Shown here one piece after another: positions 25,632-34,124 of a DNA stretch of 64,000 nt. The notes below the pieces were generated by a model that searched no databases, was not told the DNA's origin, and saw nothing but the letters and a program-made list of their open reading frames with translations. The stretch covers positions 62,406 to 126,405 of the forward strand of contig CACYWL010000004.1 in assembly GCA_902778055.1 (NCBI GenBank), given 5' to 3'. The translations under genes and the position numbers were made by a program. The first letter of the stretch is position 1; the number at the start of each line of letters is the position of its first letter. This stretch comes from an uncultured Eubacteriales bacterium (GTDB lineage: Bacteria > Bacillota > Clostridia > Christensenellales > Aristaeellaceae).

Positions 25632-27899
25632 ATGAAAAGATTTCTTGTTCTGCTGACCGCGCTGCTTCTCTGGGCAGCAATCGCTCAGGCGGAGATTACG
25701 GAAGCAGCGCAGCTGAATGCTCCGGGCATGACGGTGGGGGTAAGCCAGGGAAGCATCGCGGAAATCACCGTGCGGGAGCTGCTGCCGCTGGCGAATGTCG
25801 CCCATTACACGGATAGGTTTCTGGGCTTTACTGCGCTGGCCCAGGGTAAAATTGACGCTTTCGTGTACGACCGGGTACAGATGCAGTTAACGATTCAGAA
25901 CGGCCAGACGGGCGTGCACCTGCTGGAGGAAACCCTGGGCGACCCGGTCCGGATTGCCGTGGGCTTATCCCCCGTGTCCCGGATTCCCGATCTGGAAAAG
26001 AAGGTTAACCGCTTTATTGCGGAAATCCGCGCCGACGGGATCCTGGACGATATGTACCGCCGCTGGGTGATGGAGGGAAACCGGACGATGCCGGAAATCC
26101 CTGTTCCTGAATCCTCTGCGGTTCATCTGACAGTGGGCACCGCCGGTATTGTGCCGCCCTACAGCTATTATGAGTCAGACAGTCTGAACGGTTATGACAT
26201 TGAGCTGGCGCACCGTTTCGCCGCCTGGTTGGGGGCGGATCTGTCCTTTCAGGTTTATGACTTTGCCGGGTTGGTCGCCGCCGCCCAGTCCGGCAAGGTG
26301 GATGTCATCATGTCCAACCTGCAGTATACCCCGGAGCGGGCGGAGCAGCTGCCCTTCTCGGATACTCTGTTCGAGGAAATGCAGGGCATCATGGTTCGGG
26401 GAGAAGCGAAGAAAGAAGCTGTGCCTGCCTGGCAGGCTTACAATGGAAAGATCATCGGCGTGCAGACCGGCGCCAGCTTTGACAAGGCGGTGGCGGAGCT
26501 TCTGCCGGAGGCCCAGCTGGCGTACTACAACGGAAAGGCGGACCTGGTGGCGGCGCTTACCGGAAACAAGGTGGACGCCTTTGTGGTGGATGAACCGGTG
26601 GCTCAGATCCTGATGCGGGAGGACGACCGCCTTGCCAGCCTTCCGGATTATCTGGAAAAATACGAATTCGCCTTCGTGTTTCCGAAAAACGAGGCGGGAG
26701 AAGCGCTGAGAAAGCAGTACAACGCCTTCCTGGAAAAACTGGGGAAGGAAAAGCTGGAAGCGCTGGAGCAGAAGTGGTTCGGCGAGGACGAGAACGCCAA
26801 GACGATGCCGGATCCCGCGAGCCTGCCTGCGCCCAACGGAACCCTTCGGCTGGCTACGGAGTCGGGCTATGCGCCCTTTGAATATGTGCGGGACGGCCAG
26901 GTCGTAGGCTACGATATGGAAATTGCCGCCCTGTTCTGCGAGGACAGCGGCTATGGCCTGGAAATCGTGGATATGAATTTCGACGCGGTTCTTCCCGCGG
27001 TCCAGACGGGGAAATGCGATTTCGCGGCGGCCGGCATCAGCTTCACCCCGGAGCGGGCGGAAAGCGTTTCTTTTTCCGATCCGAACTATACCGGCGGTAC
27101 GGTGCTGGTGACCCTGAAGACGCAGGCGGCGGCGTTTCAGGAGGAGACCCCGACGGAGAAAAAGCCGGAAGGCTCCTTCTGGTCCAGCCTGTCCTCCAGC
27201 TTTGAAAAGACCTTCCTCCGGGAATCCCGCTGGAAGCTCTTCCTGGAGGGCATCGGCACCACCCTGCTGATTACGGTGCTTTCCATCCTTTTCGGTACTG
27301 CGCTGGGCTTCCTGGTCTTTATGCTGTGCAGGAACGGGAATCCTCTCGCGAATAAAATCACCGGCTTCAGCGTCTGGCTCGTGTCGGGCACCCCCATGGT
27401 GGTGCTGATGATGATCCTGTATTATCTTGTGTTCGGTTCCGTGGCCATCAGCGGCATTACGGTGGCGGTTATCGGCTTTACCCTCACCTTTGGCGCGGCG
27501 GTGCTGGGCCTTCTCCGGATGGGTGTCGGCACCGTGGACCGGGGCCAGTACGAAGCGGCCTATGCTCTGGGCCACAGCAGCCGGCATACCTTCTTCCGGA
27601 TCATTCTGCCCCAGGCGATCCCCCATGTGCTGCCGGCCTATCAGGCAGAGATCGTCGGGCTGATCAAGTCCACGGCCATCGTGGGCTATATCGCCGTGCA
27701 GGATCTGACGAAGATGGGGGATATCGTGCGCAGCCGCACCTATGAAGCCTTCTTCCCGCTGATCGCCATAACGGTGATTTACTTCCTGCTGGAAGGGCTC
27801 TTCAGCATTGCCGTCAGCCGGATCCGAATCAGCATCGATCCCAAAAAGCGGAAGCGGGAGAAAATTCTGAAGGGGGTGAACGTTCATGATCAGGATTGA
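25632..27899 (+). CDS. Polar amino-acid ABC transporter: multi-lobe substrate-binding protein fused to permease
   Basis: 755 residues. A signal peptide (about 1-20) is followed by three stretches of SBP-3 type binding protein: a half domain (about 30-150, the second-lobe half, ending [12 protein letters not shown]), a complete domain (about 165-390, from [14 protein letters not shown] to [10 protein letters not shown]), and another half (about 404-490, first lobe only, [14 protein letters not shown] to VSFSDPNY). A permease with the EAA loop ([20 protein letters not shown]) fills residues 535-755. The missing lobes look complementary, so the N- and C-terminal halves may pair into one domain. 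The ATPase overlaps at 27886. Substrate: probably a polar amino acid. Confidence 0.85.
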   Translation: MKRFLVLLTALLLWAAIAQAEITEAAQLNAPGMTVGVSQGSIAEITVRELLPLANVAHYTDRFLGFTALAQGKIDAFVYDRVQMQLTIQNGQTGVHLLEETLGDPVRIAVGLSPVSRIPDLEKKVNRFIAEIRADGILDDMYRRWVMEGNRTMPEIPVPESSAVHLTVGTAGIVPPYSYYESDSLNGYDIELAHRFAAWLGADLSFQVYDFAGLVAAAQSGKVDVIMSNLQYTPERAEQLPFSDTLFEEMQGIMVRGEAKKEAVPAWQAYNGKIIGVQTGASFDKAVAELLPEAQLAYYNGKADLVAALTGNKVDAFVVDEPVAQILMREDDRLASLPDYLEKYEFAFVFPKNEAGEALRKQYNAFLEKLGKEKLEALEQKWFGEDENAKTMPDPASLPAPNGTLRLATESGYAPFEYVRDGQVVGYDMEIAALFCEDSGYGLEIVDMNFDAVLPAVQTGKCDFAAAGISFTPERAESVSFSDPNYTGGTVLVTLKTQAAAFQEETPTEKKPEGSFWSSLSSSFEKTFLRESRWKLFLEGIGTTLLITVLSILFGTALGFLVFMLCRNGNPLANKITGFSVWLVSGTPMVVLMMILYYLVFGSVAISGITVAVIGFTLTFGAAVLGLLRMGVGTVDRGQYEAAYALGHSSRHTFFRIILPQAIPHVLPAYQAEIVGLIKSTAIVGYIAVQDLTKMGDIVRSRTYEAFFPLIAITVIYFLLEGLFSIAVSRIRISIDPKKRKREKILKGVNVHDQD

Positions 27900-28977
27900 G
27901 CATTTGAAAAAGGTATATCCCAAAGTGACCCCCCTGAAGGATGTGACCGTGGAAATCCATGACGGGGACGTCATCTCGGTGATCGGCCCCTCGGGCACCG
28001 GCAAGAGCACGCTGCTGCGCTGTATCAACCAGCTGGAAAAGCCCACCTCGGGGCGGGTATGGCTGGACGACGTGGAAATCACGGACAGGAAGTGCGACAT
28101 CAGCCGGGTCCGGCAGAAAATGGGCATGGTGTTCCAGAGCTTTAATCTGTTCGGTCATCTGACAGCCATCGAAAATATCATGCTCTCCCCCATGGACCTG
28201 CTGGGAAAAAGCAGGCAGGAAGCCTATGACGAGGGCATGAAGCTGCTGCGCACCGTGGGCCTGGCGGAAAAAGCACTGAGTTATCCCGACGAGCTGTCAG
28301 GCGGCCAGCGGCAGCGCGTCGCCATCGCCCGTACCCTGGCCATGAATCCGGACGTCATTCTGCTGGATGAGCCCACCAGCGCCCTGGACCCCACCATGGT
28401 GGGCGAGGTGCAGGCGGTGATTCGGGAGCTGGCCAAAACCGGCAAAACCATGCTCATCGTGACCCACGAAATGTATTTTGCGAAGACGGTGTCCAACCGC
28501 GTCTTCTATATGGATGAGGGCGGCATTTACGAGGACGGAACGCCGGAGCAGATTTTCGAGCATCCGCAGCGGGAAAACACCCGCCGCTTTATCAGAAAAC
28601 TGCGGGTGCTGGAGCTGCATATCGAAAGCCGGAATTACGACTTCCCGGGCATGGCGGGTCAGATTGACACCTACTGCCGCAAAAACCAGATCCCCCTCAG
28701 AACTTCCGGCAGGATCCAGCTGGCCTTCGAAGAAACGGTCCAGATGCTGGTGAAAGCCCTGGACGAGCCCCGGATCCAGGCGGTCTGCGAATACTCCGAG
28801 GTCACGGAATCCGCGGAATGGACCATCCGCTACGGCGGAGGGAGGCTGAATCCGGCCGAGGTCGGAGGAAAGCTGGAAACCTCGCTCCTGCGGGGGATCA
28901 CGAAGGAAATCCGTTACACCTGGACGGGGGAGGAGCCGCTGCCGAATCAGCTGGAGCTGAAGCTGACGCAGGGGTGA
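27886..28977 (+). CDS. Amino-acid ABC transporter ATPase with C-terminal degenerate HATPase-like domain
   Basis: 363 residues, about 120 longer than GlnQ/HisP-type ATPases. The ABC part (1-240) has Walker [10 protein letters not shown] (34-42), signature LSGGQRQR and [11 protein letters not shown]. The C-terminal extension (about 245-363) resembles the RsbW-like ATPase encoded next door: [13 protein letters not shown] aligns with its IDEVFCNIASYAY, and [11 protein letters not shown] with DQGVPFNPLE. The N-box asparagine and the glycine-rich ATP lid are missing, so it should not bind ATP. A regulatory or docking role is inferred. Overlaps the binding-protein/permease gene by 14 nt. Confidence 0.85.
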   Translation: MIRIEHLKKVYPKVTPLKDVTVEIHDGDVISVIGPSGTGKSTLLRCINQLEKPTSGRVWLDDVEITDRKCDISRVRQKMGMVFQSFNLFGHLTAIENIMLSPMDLLGKSRQEAYDEGMKLLRTVGLAEKALSYPDELSGGQRQRVAIARTLAMNPDVILLDEPTSALDPTMVGEVQAVIRELAKTGKTMLIVTHEMYFAKTVSNRVFYMDEGGIYEDGTPEQIFEHPQRENTRRFIRKLRVLELHIESRNYDFPGMAGQIDTYCRKNQIPLRTSGRIQLAFEETVQMLVKALDEPRIQAVCEYSEVTESAEWTIRYGGGRLNPAEVGGKLETSLLRGITKEIRYTWTGEEPLPNQLELKLTQG

Positions 28978-29089
28978 ACTGTACGTTTACGGCCAGGGCG
29001 CCGTACCGGCTCGGGATCAAACGGCCCATGATCGGAGCGCACTGTCCGGACCGGGTATGGACCGCGCCGAAGCCCATCGGGTTCTTCAA

Positions 29090-29126
29090 CCTGATTCACG
29101 CTGATTCTTCAAGACAGGGAATCAGG
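29090..29126 (+). promoter_or_regulatory. Inverted repeat next to the HATPase promoter
   Basis: Perfect 8-bp arms CCTGATTC and GAATCAGG, 21 nt apart, ending one base before the -35 hexamer at 29128. It may be an operator or the end of the upstream transcript; no T-run supports termination. Confidence 0.4.
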
Positions 29127-29127
29127 A

Positions 29128-29156
29128 TTGCGCAAAACGGCAGAGAATGATAGAAT
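29128..29156 (+). promoter_or_regulatory. Promoter of the RsbW-like gene
   Basis: TTGCGC at 29128-29133, 17-bp spacer, TAGAAT at 29151-29156. Transcription from near 29163 excludes the upstream in-frame ATG at 29147 and supports the start at 29219. Confidence 0.55.
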
Positions 29157-29218
29157 GGGAGAAGAGAGAAACGACAGGGCTGCGTATGAGAGGCCGAGAG
29201 CTCAGGGAGGAAAAGGCC

Positions 29219-29626
29219 ATGAAGGAAATGACGCTGAAGGCCGTGATCGAAAGCATTCCCCGAATTACGGACTTCGTGGACGGAGAGCTGGAGGCGCTGG
29301 ACTGTCCGATGAAGGAGCAGATGCAGATTGACGTCGCGATCGACGAGGTGTTCTGCAACATTGCCAGCTACGCATACCCTTCCGGAACGGGAGAAGCGCA
29401 GGTCCGGTTTGAATTTGATCCGGCGGACCGGACGGTCACGCTGACCTTTACGGATCAGGGGGTCCCCTTCAATCCGCTGGAGAAGGAGGATCCCGATGTC
29501 ACGCTTTCCGCCGAGAAAAGAGCCATCGGAGGTCTGGGGATTTTTCTGGTCAAGAAAACCATGGACGGTGTGGAGTATGTCCGGAGGGACGGGAAAAACA
29601 TCCTGACCCTGCGAAAAAAGATCTGA
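29219..29626 (+). CDS. RsbW-like ATP-binding protein (anti-sigma-factor kinase family)
   Basis: 135 residues, one GHKL/HATPase domain. The N-box IDEVFCNIASYAYP (E43, N47), G1 box DQGVPFNP (79-86) and G2 box GGLGIFLVKK (104-113) are intact, as in serine kinases that hold sigma factors or anti-anti-sigma (STAS) proteins. No STAS, PP2C or sigma gene is in view, so the partner is unknown. It has its own promoter but sits behind an ABC ATPase that carries a decayed relative of the same domain. The ATG at 29219, after AGGGAGG, was preferred to 29147. Confidence 0.85.
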   Translation: MKEMTLKAVIESIPRITDFVDGELEALDCPMKEQMQIDVAIDEVFCNIASYAYPSGTGEAQVRFEFDPADRTVTLTFTDQGVPFNPLEKEDPDVTLSAEKRAIGGLGIFLVKKTMDGVEYVRRDGKNILTLRKKI

Positions 29627-29663
29627 CGTCCGGCCCGGAAGGAGACCGGCGCGGAGCCTGTTC

Positions 29664-29692
29664 TTTACAGATGAATCCAAATTGAGTATAAT
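29664..29692 (+). promoter_or_regulatory. Promoter of the diguanylate cyclase gene
   Basis: TTTACA at 29664-29669, 17-bp spacer, perfect TATAAT at 29687-29692. Confidence 0.75.
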
Positions 29693-29763
29693 CGAAAAAA
29701 AAGAAACAGACAGGAGCGGACGGCGCTGTTATACGGCCGGGACGCTTCCTGCAGGATGACCGT

Positions 29764-30840
29764 ATGGAGAAGATCAGAAGCTTTTTGACCAAGGAGACGC
29801 CGAAAGCGGGAAAAAACGCACCCGTCTATTACCGGCGCGCCCTGGCGGTGAGCGAGGAACTGCTTGGGCTGTATTTTCTGATCCATTTTTTTCTTTTTCC
29901 GTGGAAGACCGGAGGCTGGGAGCTGTTCCCGCTGCTGATGCTTTTCGGAGTGGGAGCGTGCGAATACTCCGTGCGGCGCCGGAATGTGCTGCTCGGTTTT
30001 CTCCTGTTCGGCGCTTTGTGCATGCTCTGGTGCGGGTGGTATGTCCGCCAGGTGGGCTGGGGCTGCGGCGGTCAGCATTTCCTGCTGCCGCTTCTGCTGC
30101 TCTGCTTTTTCAATATTTTTATGCCTCCCTGGGGGAAAATCGGCTGCTTCCTGGCGCTGATCGGCTATCGGATGCTGCTGTTCTCCTATTCGCAGTCCAA
30201 TGACCCGGTCTTTGCTCTGACGACGGACGCCGGGCTGGCTTTTCAGACCCTGAACAGCACGACGCTGTTTGTGCTGATGGCCAGCGTCTGCACGATCCTC
30301 AGCAACAGCATCCAGGAGACGGAACGCCAGCTGAGACTGGACAATCAGGAGCTCTCCAGGGAAGCGGAAACCGATCCGCTGACGGGACTTCCAAACCGCC
30401 GCTTCCTGATCGGACAGATGCAGCGCTATCTGGCCGGAGGTGCAAGGGAACCCTTCTGCGCGGCGATTGCCGATATTGATTTCTTCAAGCACGTGAACGA
30501 TACCTACGGGCATCCCTGCGGGGATTACGCGCTTTCCGAGCTGGCGTCCCTGTTCCGGCAGGCCGGGCTGGGCCGGTATCAGTGCGCACGGTGGGGCGGC
30601 GAGGAGTTCTGCTTTTTCCTGCCGGGGGTGAACCTGGATGAGGCGGGAACCTTGATGAACGATCTGGCGATTGCGGTCAGTGAGCATCCCTTCAGCTTCG
30701 AGGGAAATGATTTCACGCTGACAATTACAATCGGCGTGGCCGAATATGACTTTCTGTCCTCGCTGGAAACACTTCTGGACGAGGCGGACAAGAAGCTTTA
30801 CATGGGAAAGAACAACGGGCGCAATCAGGTGGTTATGTAA
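29764..30840 (+). CDS. Membrane-bound diguanylate cyclase (GGDEF domain)
   Basis: 358 residues. Five or six hydrophobic segments fill the first 185 residues, a short helix (about 185-205) leads into ETDPLTGLPNRR, and the GGDEF domain ends at 358. The catalytic loop reads GGEEF (about 279-283), so it should make cyclic-di-GMP from two GTP. The product-inhibition site normally found just upstream (RxxD) reads RYQC, so feedback by c-di-GMP is probably lost. No EAL or PilZ gene is nearby. The membrane part has no recognised sensor fold. Confidence 0.88.
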   Translation: MEKIRSFLTKETPKAGKNAPVYYRRALAVSEELLGLYFLIHFFLFPWKTGGWELFPLLMLFGVGACEYSVRRRNVLLGFLLFGALCMLWCGWYVRQVGWGCGGQHFLLPLLLLCFFNIFMPPWGKIGCFLALIGYRMLLFSYSQSNDPVFALTTDAGLAFQTLNSTTLFVLMASVCTILSNSIQETERQLRLDNQELSREAETDPLTGLPNRRFLIGQMQRYLAGGAREPFCAAIADIDFFKHVNDTYGHPCGDYALSELASLFRQAGLGRYQCARWGGEEFCFFLPGVNLDEAGTLMNDLAIAVSEHPFSFEGNDFTLTITIGVAEYDFLSSLETLLDEADKKLYMGKNNGRNQVVM

Positions 30841-30904
30841 GGCCTGCAGGCCCCGAGACGGGGCACCGCGCTTCCGGACAGGCATTTCCGGAGGGCTTCC
30901 AGAG

Positions 30905-30938
30905 AAAAACCGTGCGGCAGAACAACCGCACGGTTTTT
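30905..30938. terminator. Bidirectional terminator between convergent genes
   Basis: A perfect 13-bp stem (AAAAACCGTGCGG with CCGCACGGTTTTT) around an 8-nt loop. T-runs occur on both strands, so it serves the diguanylate cyclase (plus) and the helicase (minus). Confidence 0.88.
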
Positions 30939-30978
30939 CAATGCGCCGGGATTTCCGGGAAGATTCCGGGAGAAAGGG

Positions 30979-33375
30979 TCAGCCTCGGGAGCCGGGACGG
31001 AAGCCGCCCCGGGTGGCATGGCAGTGATCGAAGATGGTGTAGGGCCAGTTCCAGGGCAGCCGGTGTCCGCAGTTTTTGCATTTCCGGCCGGGCAGCTTCT
31101 GGGTGGACAGCACATGGATAATGCCGGAGGAAATCAGATCCTTTCGCTGCTGAATGGTCTGCAGCAGGGAATCCGAATCCTCCAGAAAGCGCCTCGCATA
31201 GTTGTAGCAGAGATCGCAGAGCCGGTAGTCCGCCTCCAGACGATCCAGCCGGGCGACCGTGCAGCTTTCCGGATCGATCAAATCCGGCAGCACGCTCATG
31301 ACGTCATAGTGCCGGCGGGTGGATTCCGCGTGATACATGCTTTTCCACTCGGCCAGCAGGAAGGGGTCCTCCTCGTCAAAGGGAATACAGAGAAACTCAT
31401 ACAGGAGGCGCTTGTCGGTGCCGCGGGTCTCCAGCCGGGAGGCCAGGCTCATCATCCGCACGGTGGAGGCCTTGGAAAAATAATCCCGGTCCTTCATGCT
31501 GATCCACTGGTTCAGCGTCTCCGTCAGGCTCAGCGGCAGCCCCAGCAGGGACTCCGGAAAGCGGATGACCGCCGTGGTCAGCGGCAGCGCGGGGCGGCTC
31601 AGGGCCGCGGCGATGAAGGGACGGAAGCCCAGGGCGTTGACATAGCCGATGTCATACTGCCCGTATCTTCCGGCGCGGCCGGCAATCTGACGGATTTCGG
31701 AATCCGTCAGCTGGCGGGTGATATCCCCGTCATATTTTTCACTCTCCATAAAAACCACCCGGGCGATGGGCAGATTCATGCCCATGGCGATGGCGTCCGT
31801 GGAAACGACAATCTCCGTTTCCCCGGTACGGAAGCGCTCCGCCTGGTTCCGGCGCACATCCGGAGGCAGCGCGCCGTAGATCAGGGATACGCTGAAGCCC
31901 TGCTGCTTCAGCTCTGCGGCCAGGGCGTGCACCCGGGCTTTGGAAAAGACAATCAGGGCGTCTCCCCGGCGCACGCCGGAAGGAAAATGAAAGCCGCTTT
32001 CCTCGACGACCAGCGGAGCCATCCGCTCATGACGGACGACGGTCATTTCATCGCCGCAATCAAGAATCATCGCCGTCAGCAGACGCTCCGCGTCCGGAGA
32101 GGCGCAGAGGTGGATTTCCTCCGCGCAAAGCCCGAGCACGGCCGCGCTCCATGCGCCGCCCCGGTCCCGGTCGGAGATCATCTGGCACTCATCAATGACC
32201 GCAATGTCGTACTCCGTCTCCAGATCCGCCATTTCGATCGTCGAAGACTGAATCCGGCTGTTCGGAACGGAGATGCGCTCCTCCCCGGTCACCAGGGAGC
32301 AGGGAACATCCGCGACGTTCAGGGTCTCAAACTGCTCAAAGGCCAGCAGGCGAAGGGGGCCGAGATAGATGCCGCGGCGCGCGGTCTGAAGGCGCTGGAT
32401 GCTCTCCCAGGTTTTTCCCGAGTTGGTCGGGCCCAGGTGCAGGATAAAACGTCGGTGCATCCTCCGGGCCAGGGGATACAGATCCTTCATCTCCGCGGGA
32501 ATGGCTTTGAGCAGCGCTTCCTTCAGGTTTTTCTTTTCGGCCTGCGTTCTTTCCCGCTGGCGCTGGATCGACTGAAGGGCCTGATTCTGCTTCAGATGTC
32601 TGCGAAGCCGTCCCTGGGGAAAGTGGGACCGCAGGGCGCGGAGCACGGCATCCCCGGATTCCCGCGCCTGATTTCGGACGGCGGACTCCACCGAGCCGCC
32701 TTCCTCCAGGCGGAGCGCACGGCAGCGGCCCAGCACGGGGTAGGCTTCCAGGATTTCCTTTTCAAGAAGAAGGGACAGGCTGCCTTCCGGCAGCGCCTCG
32801 TCCACAATCCTTTCCGGCAGCCCGGACCGGAAGACGGTTTTCAGAAGGCTTTCCACCACCGAACCGCGAAGCTCCTCCCGCCGGATCAGATGGGACAGAT
32901 CCCCGGCGGAAAGATAGCGCATGATTTCCCGGTCCAGCCGGCCGGCGATACGGCCGGCGTTTTTCTGCAGGCTGGCGCGGGGTTTCCCTTCCTGCAGAAT
33001 CCTCTGGGCCTGGAGGGCATCCCGAAGGGAGCACCGGACCCGGAGCACGGATTTGAGAAAATGAAGGTCGGCCTTCCGGCCGGCGGACAGCGATGCTTCA
33101 ATCAGCGGCCGGAGACGGCGGTATTCCGCCTCGTAATCCGGCGGCAGCTCCCCCTGAGCAAGGGACTGATACAGCCGGTCCTTCTTCCGGGTCTGATTCA
33201 GGGCGTTCTGAAAGGCCTTGCTCCGCAGGTATTCCGCCTTCTCCCCGGGCTGCATGCTGCGGGTGATGATCTCCGCCTTCTTCAGCGTGCGCTGATAGAT
33301 CTGCCCCTCCAGCTCCTTCAGCATGCCCCGCAGATAGGCCTCCCGGCACCGCTGCTCCGTATCCCGCGTATCCAA
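30979..33375 (-). CDS. SUV3-like RNA/DNA helicase with zinc-finger tail
   Basis: 798 residues. An N-terminal helical region of about 300 residues with no recognised domain precedes a helicase core of the SUV3 type: LGPTNSGKTWESIQRL (Walker A near 315-322), the GIYLGPLRLLAFE and SLVTGEER blocks, IDECQM in place of DEAD/H, TDAIAMGMNLPI, and QIAGRAGRYG (near 563-572). A C-terminal region follows and ends in CKNCGHRLPWNW with a later CH pair, a possible zinc ribbon. SUV3 unwinds RNA for decay in mitochondria. The minus-strand promoter puts transcription near 33402, so the upstream ATG at 33444 is excluded; TTG at 33375 behind AAAGGACGG is the best start, a later ATG is possible. Confidence 0.82.
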   Translation of the reverse strand: MDTRDTEQRCREAYLRGMLKELEGQIYQRTLKKAEIITRSMQPGEKAEYLRSKAFQNALNQTRKKDRLYQSLAQGELPPDYEAEYRRLRPLIEASLSAGRKADLHFLKSVLRVRCSLRDALQAQRILQEGKPRASLQKNAGRIAGRLDREIMRYLSAGDLSHLIRREELRGSVVESLLKTVFRSGLPERIVDEALPEGSLSLLLEKEILEAYPVLGRCRALRLEEGGSVESAVRNQARESGDAVLRALRSHFPQGRLRRHLKQNQALQSIQRQRERTQAEKKNLKEALLKAIPAEMKDLYPLARRMHRRFILHLGPTNSGKTWESIQRLQTARRGIYLGPLRLLAFEQFETLNVADVPCSLVTGEERISVPNSRIQSSTIEMADLETEYDIAVIDECQMISDRDRGGAWSAAVLGLCAEEIHLCASPDAERLLTAMILDCGDEMTVVRHERMAPLVVEESGFHFPSGVRRGDALIVFSKARVHALAAELKQQGFSVSLIYGALPPDVRRNQAERFRTGETEIVVSTDAIAMGMNLPIARVVFMESEKYDGDITRQLTDSEIRQIAGRAGRYGQYDIGYVNALGFRPFIAAALSRPALPLTTAVIRFPESLLGLPLSLTETLNQWISMKDRDYFSKASTVRMMSLASRLETRGTDKRLLYEFLCIPFDEEDPFLLAEWKSMYHAESTRRHYDVMSVLPDLIDPESCTVARLDRLEADYRLCDLCYNYARRFLEDSDSLLQTIQQRKDLISSGIIHVLSTQKLPGRKCKNCGHRLPWNWPYTIFDHCHATRGGFRPGSRG

Positions 33376-33408
33376 AGTCCCGCGCCGTCCTTTCTGTCTG
33401 ATGCGGAC

Positions 33409-33437
33409 AGTATACCAGACCCGGGGGAGGAATACAA
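33409..33437 (-). promoter_or_regulatory. Promoter of the SUV3-like helicase
   Basis: On the minus strand TTGTAT (33437-33432), 17-bp spacer, TATACT (33414-33409). It is back to back with the plus-strand promoter at 33445, with only 7 bp between the two -35 elements. Confidence 0.7.
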
Positions 33438-33444
33438 ACCGCAC

Positions 33445-33473
33445 TTGCCAATGGGTGGGGAAGGGAGTAAAAT
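33445..33473 (+). promoter_or_regulatory. Promoter of the acidic protein and ABC exporter
   Basis: TTGCCA at 33445-33450, 17-bp spacer, TAAAAT at 33468-33473, divergent from the helicase promoter. Confidence 0.65.
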
Positions 33474-33522
33474 GATCCGAGCGGAAGGAATCCGCCGAAT
33501 AAGCCGAAGGAGCGTGAGTGAA

Positions 33523-34107
33523 ATGAAGTTTTTAGCGTGGCTGATGAGCCTGTTTTTTGCGTTCAATCTCGGGGCGGAAAGCACGAAGGCGCCGAGCGCT
33601 TCGGATGATGAGCTGAAAAGCCGGGTGCAGGAGCATCTCGACGTGATCGTTGATGAAAGCGCCGCCATTATGGATGAGGTGACGGAAAGCATCCGGCAGG
33701 ATGAACGCGTGCAGCACGCGGAGGAGGTTCTCCAGGACGCCCGGGAGATTGTTGAGGAGACCAGGGACGAGCTGGAACAGGTTGGGGAGAATACCAGAAA
33801 CCGCGTAAAGGAGAAATTCGGCACGGGAGAGCCCGCGGCGGAGGTGCCTGCCGAGGAGACGGAGGGCAGCGAAACAGTCCCCGCGGCTGCGGAAACCGAT
33901 GAGAAAGCGCCTGCCGCGGAGGAGAGCGAAGCGGTGCCCGCGGCTGAGGAAGCCGAAGGGGAAAAGGCTTCCGAGGAGAAGAAACCCGAGGAGAAGACCG
34001 GAGAAGCTGCGCCGGAGCAGAATGCGAACCAGGAGGAAAAAAACGGGGTTGATGTCACCGTTCCCCCGATGGAAACTCCGGCCCCCGGTGAACCAGTAAA
34101 CGGCTGA
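33523..34107 (+). CDS. Acidic low-complexity protein, probably membrane-anchored or exported
   Basis: 194 residues. A short hydrophobic start, KFLAWLMSLFFAFNLG, is followed by a helical part rich in Glu (about 30-105) and a Pro/Ala/Glu tail with repeated PAEE-like units (about 110-190). No family is recognised. The site GAAGGAG precedes the ATG. A much longer open frame extends upstream in the same phase, antisense to the helicase, but promoter and ribosome site fix the start at 33523. It lies 17 nt before the ABC exporter and may work with it at the cell surface. Confidence 0.72.
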   Translation: MKFLAWLMSLFFAFNLGAESTKAPSASDDELKSRVQEHLDVIVDESAAIMDEVTESIRQDERVQHAEEVLQDAREIVEETRDELEQVGENTRNRVKEKFGTGEPAAEVPAEETEGSETVPAAAETDEKAPAAEESEAVPAAEEAEGEKASEEKKPEEKTGEAAPEQNANQEEKNGVDVTVPPMETPAPGEPVNG

Positions 34108-34124
34108 AAGGCCCAGGAGAAGTC

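Noticed and set aside
33376-33444. ATG start at 33444 for the helicase
   Set aside because: It lies upstream of the -10 element (33414-33409) and so would not be transcribed from this promoter.
31018-34107. A 1029-codon open frame on the plus strand
   Set aside because: Its first 800 codons are antisense to the SUV3-like helicase and have low-complexity, non-natural composition; only the last 194 codons (33523-34107) have their own promoter and ribosome site and are annotated.
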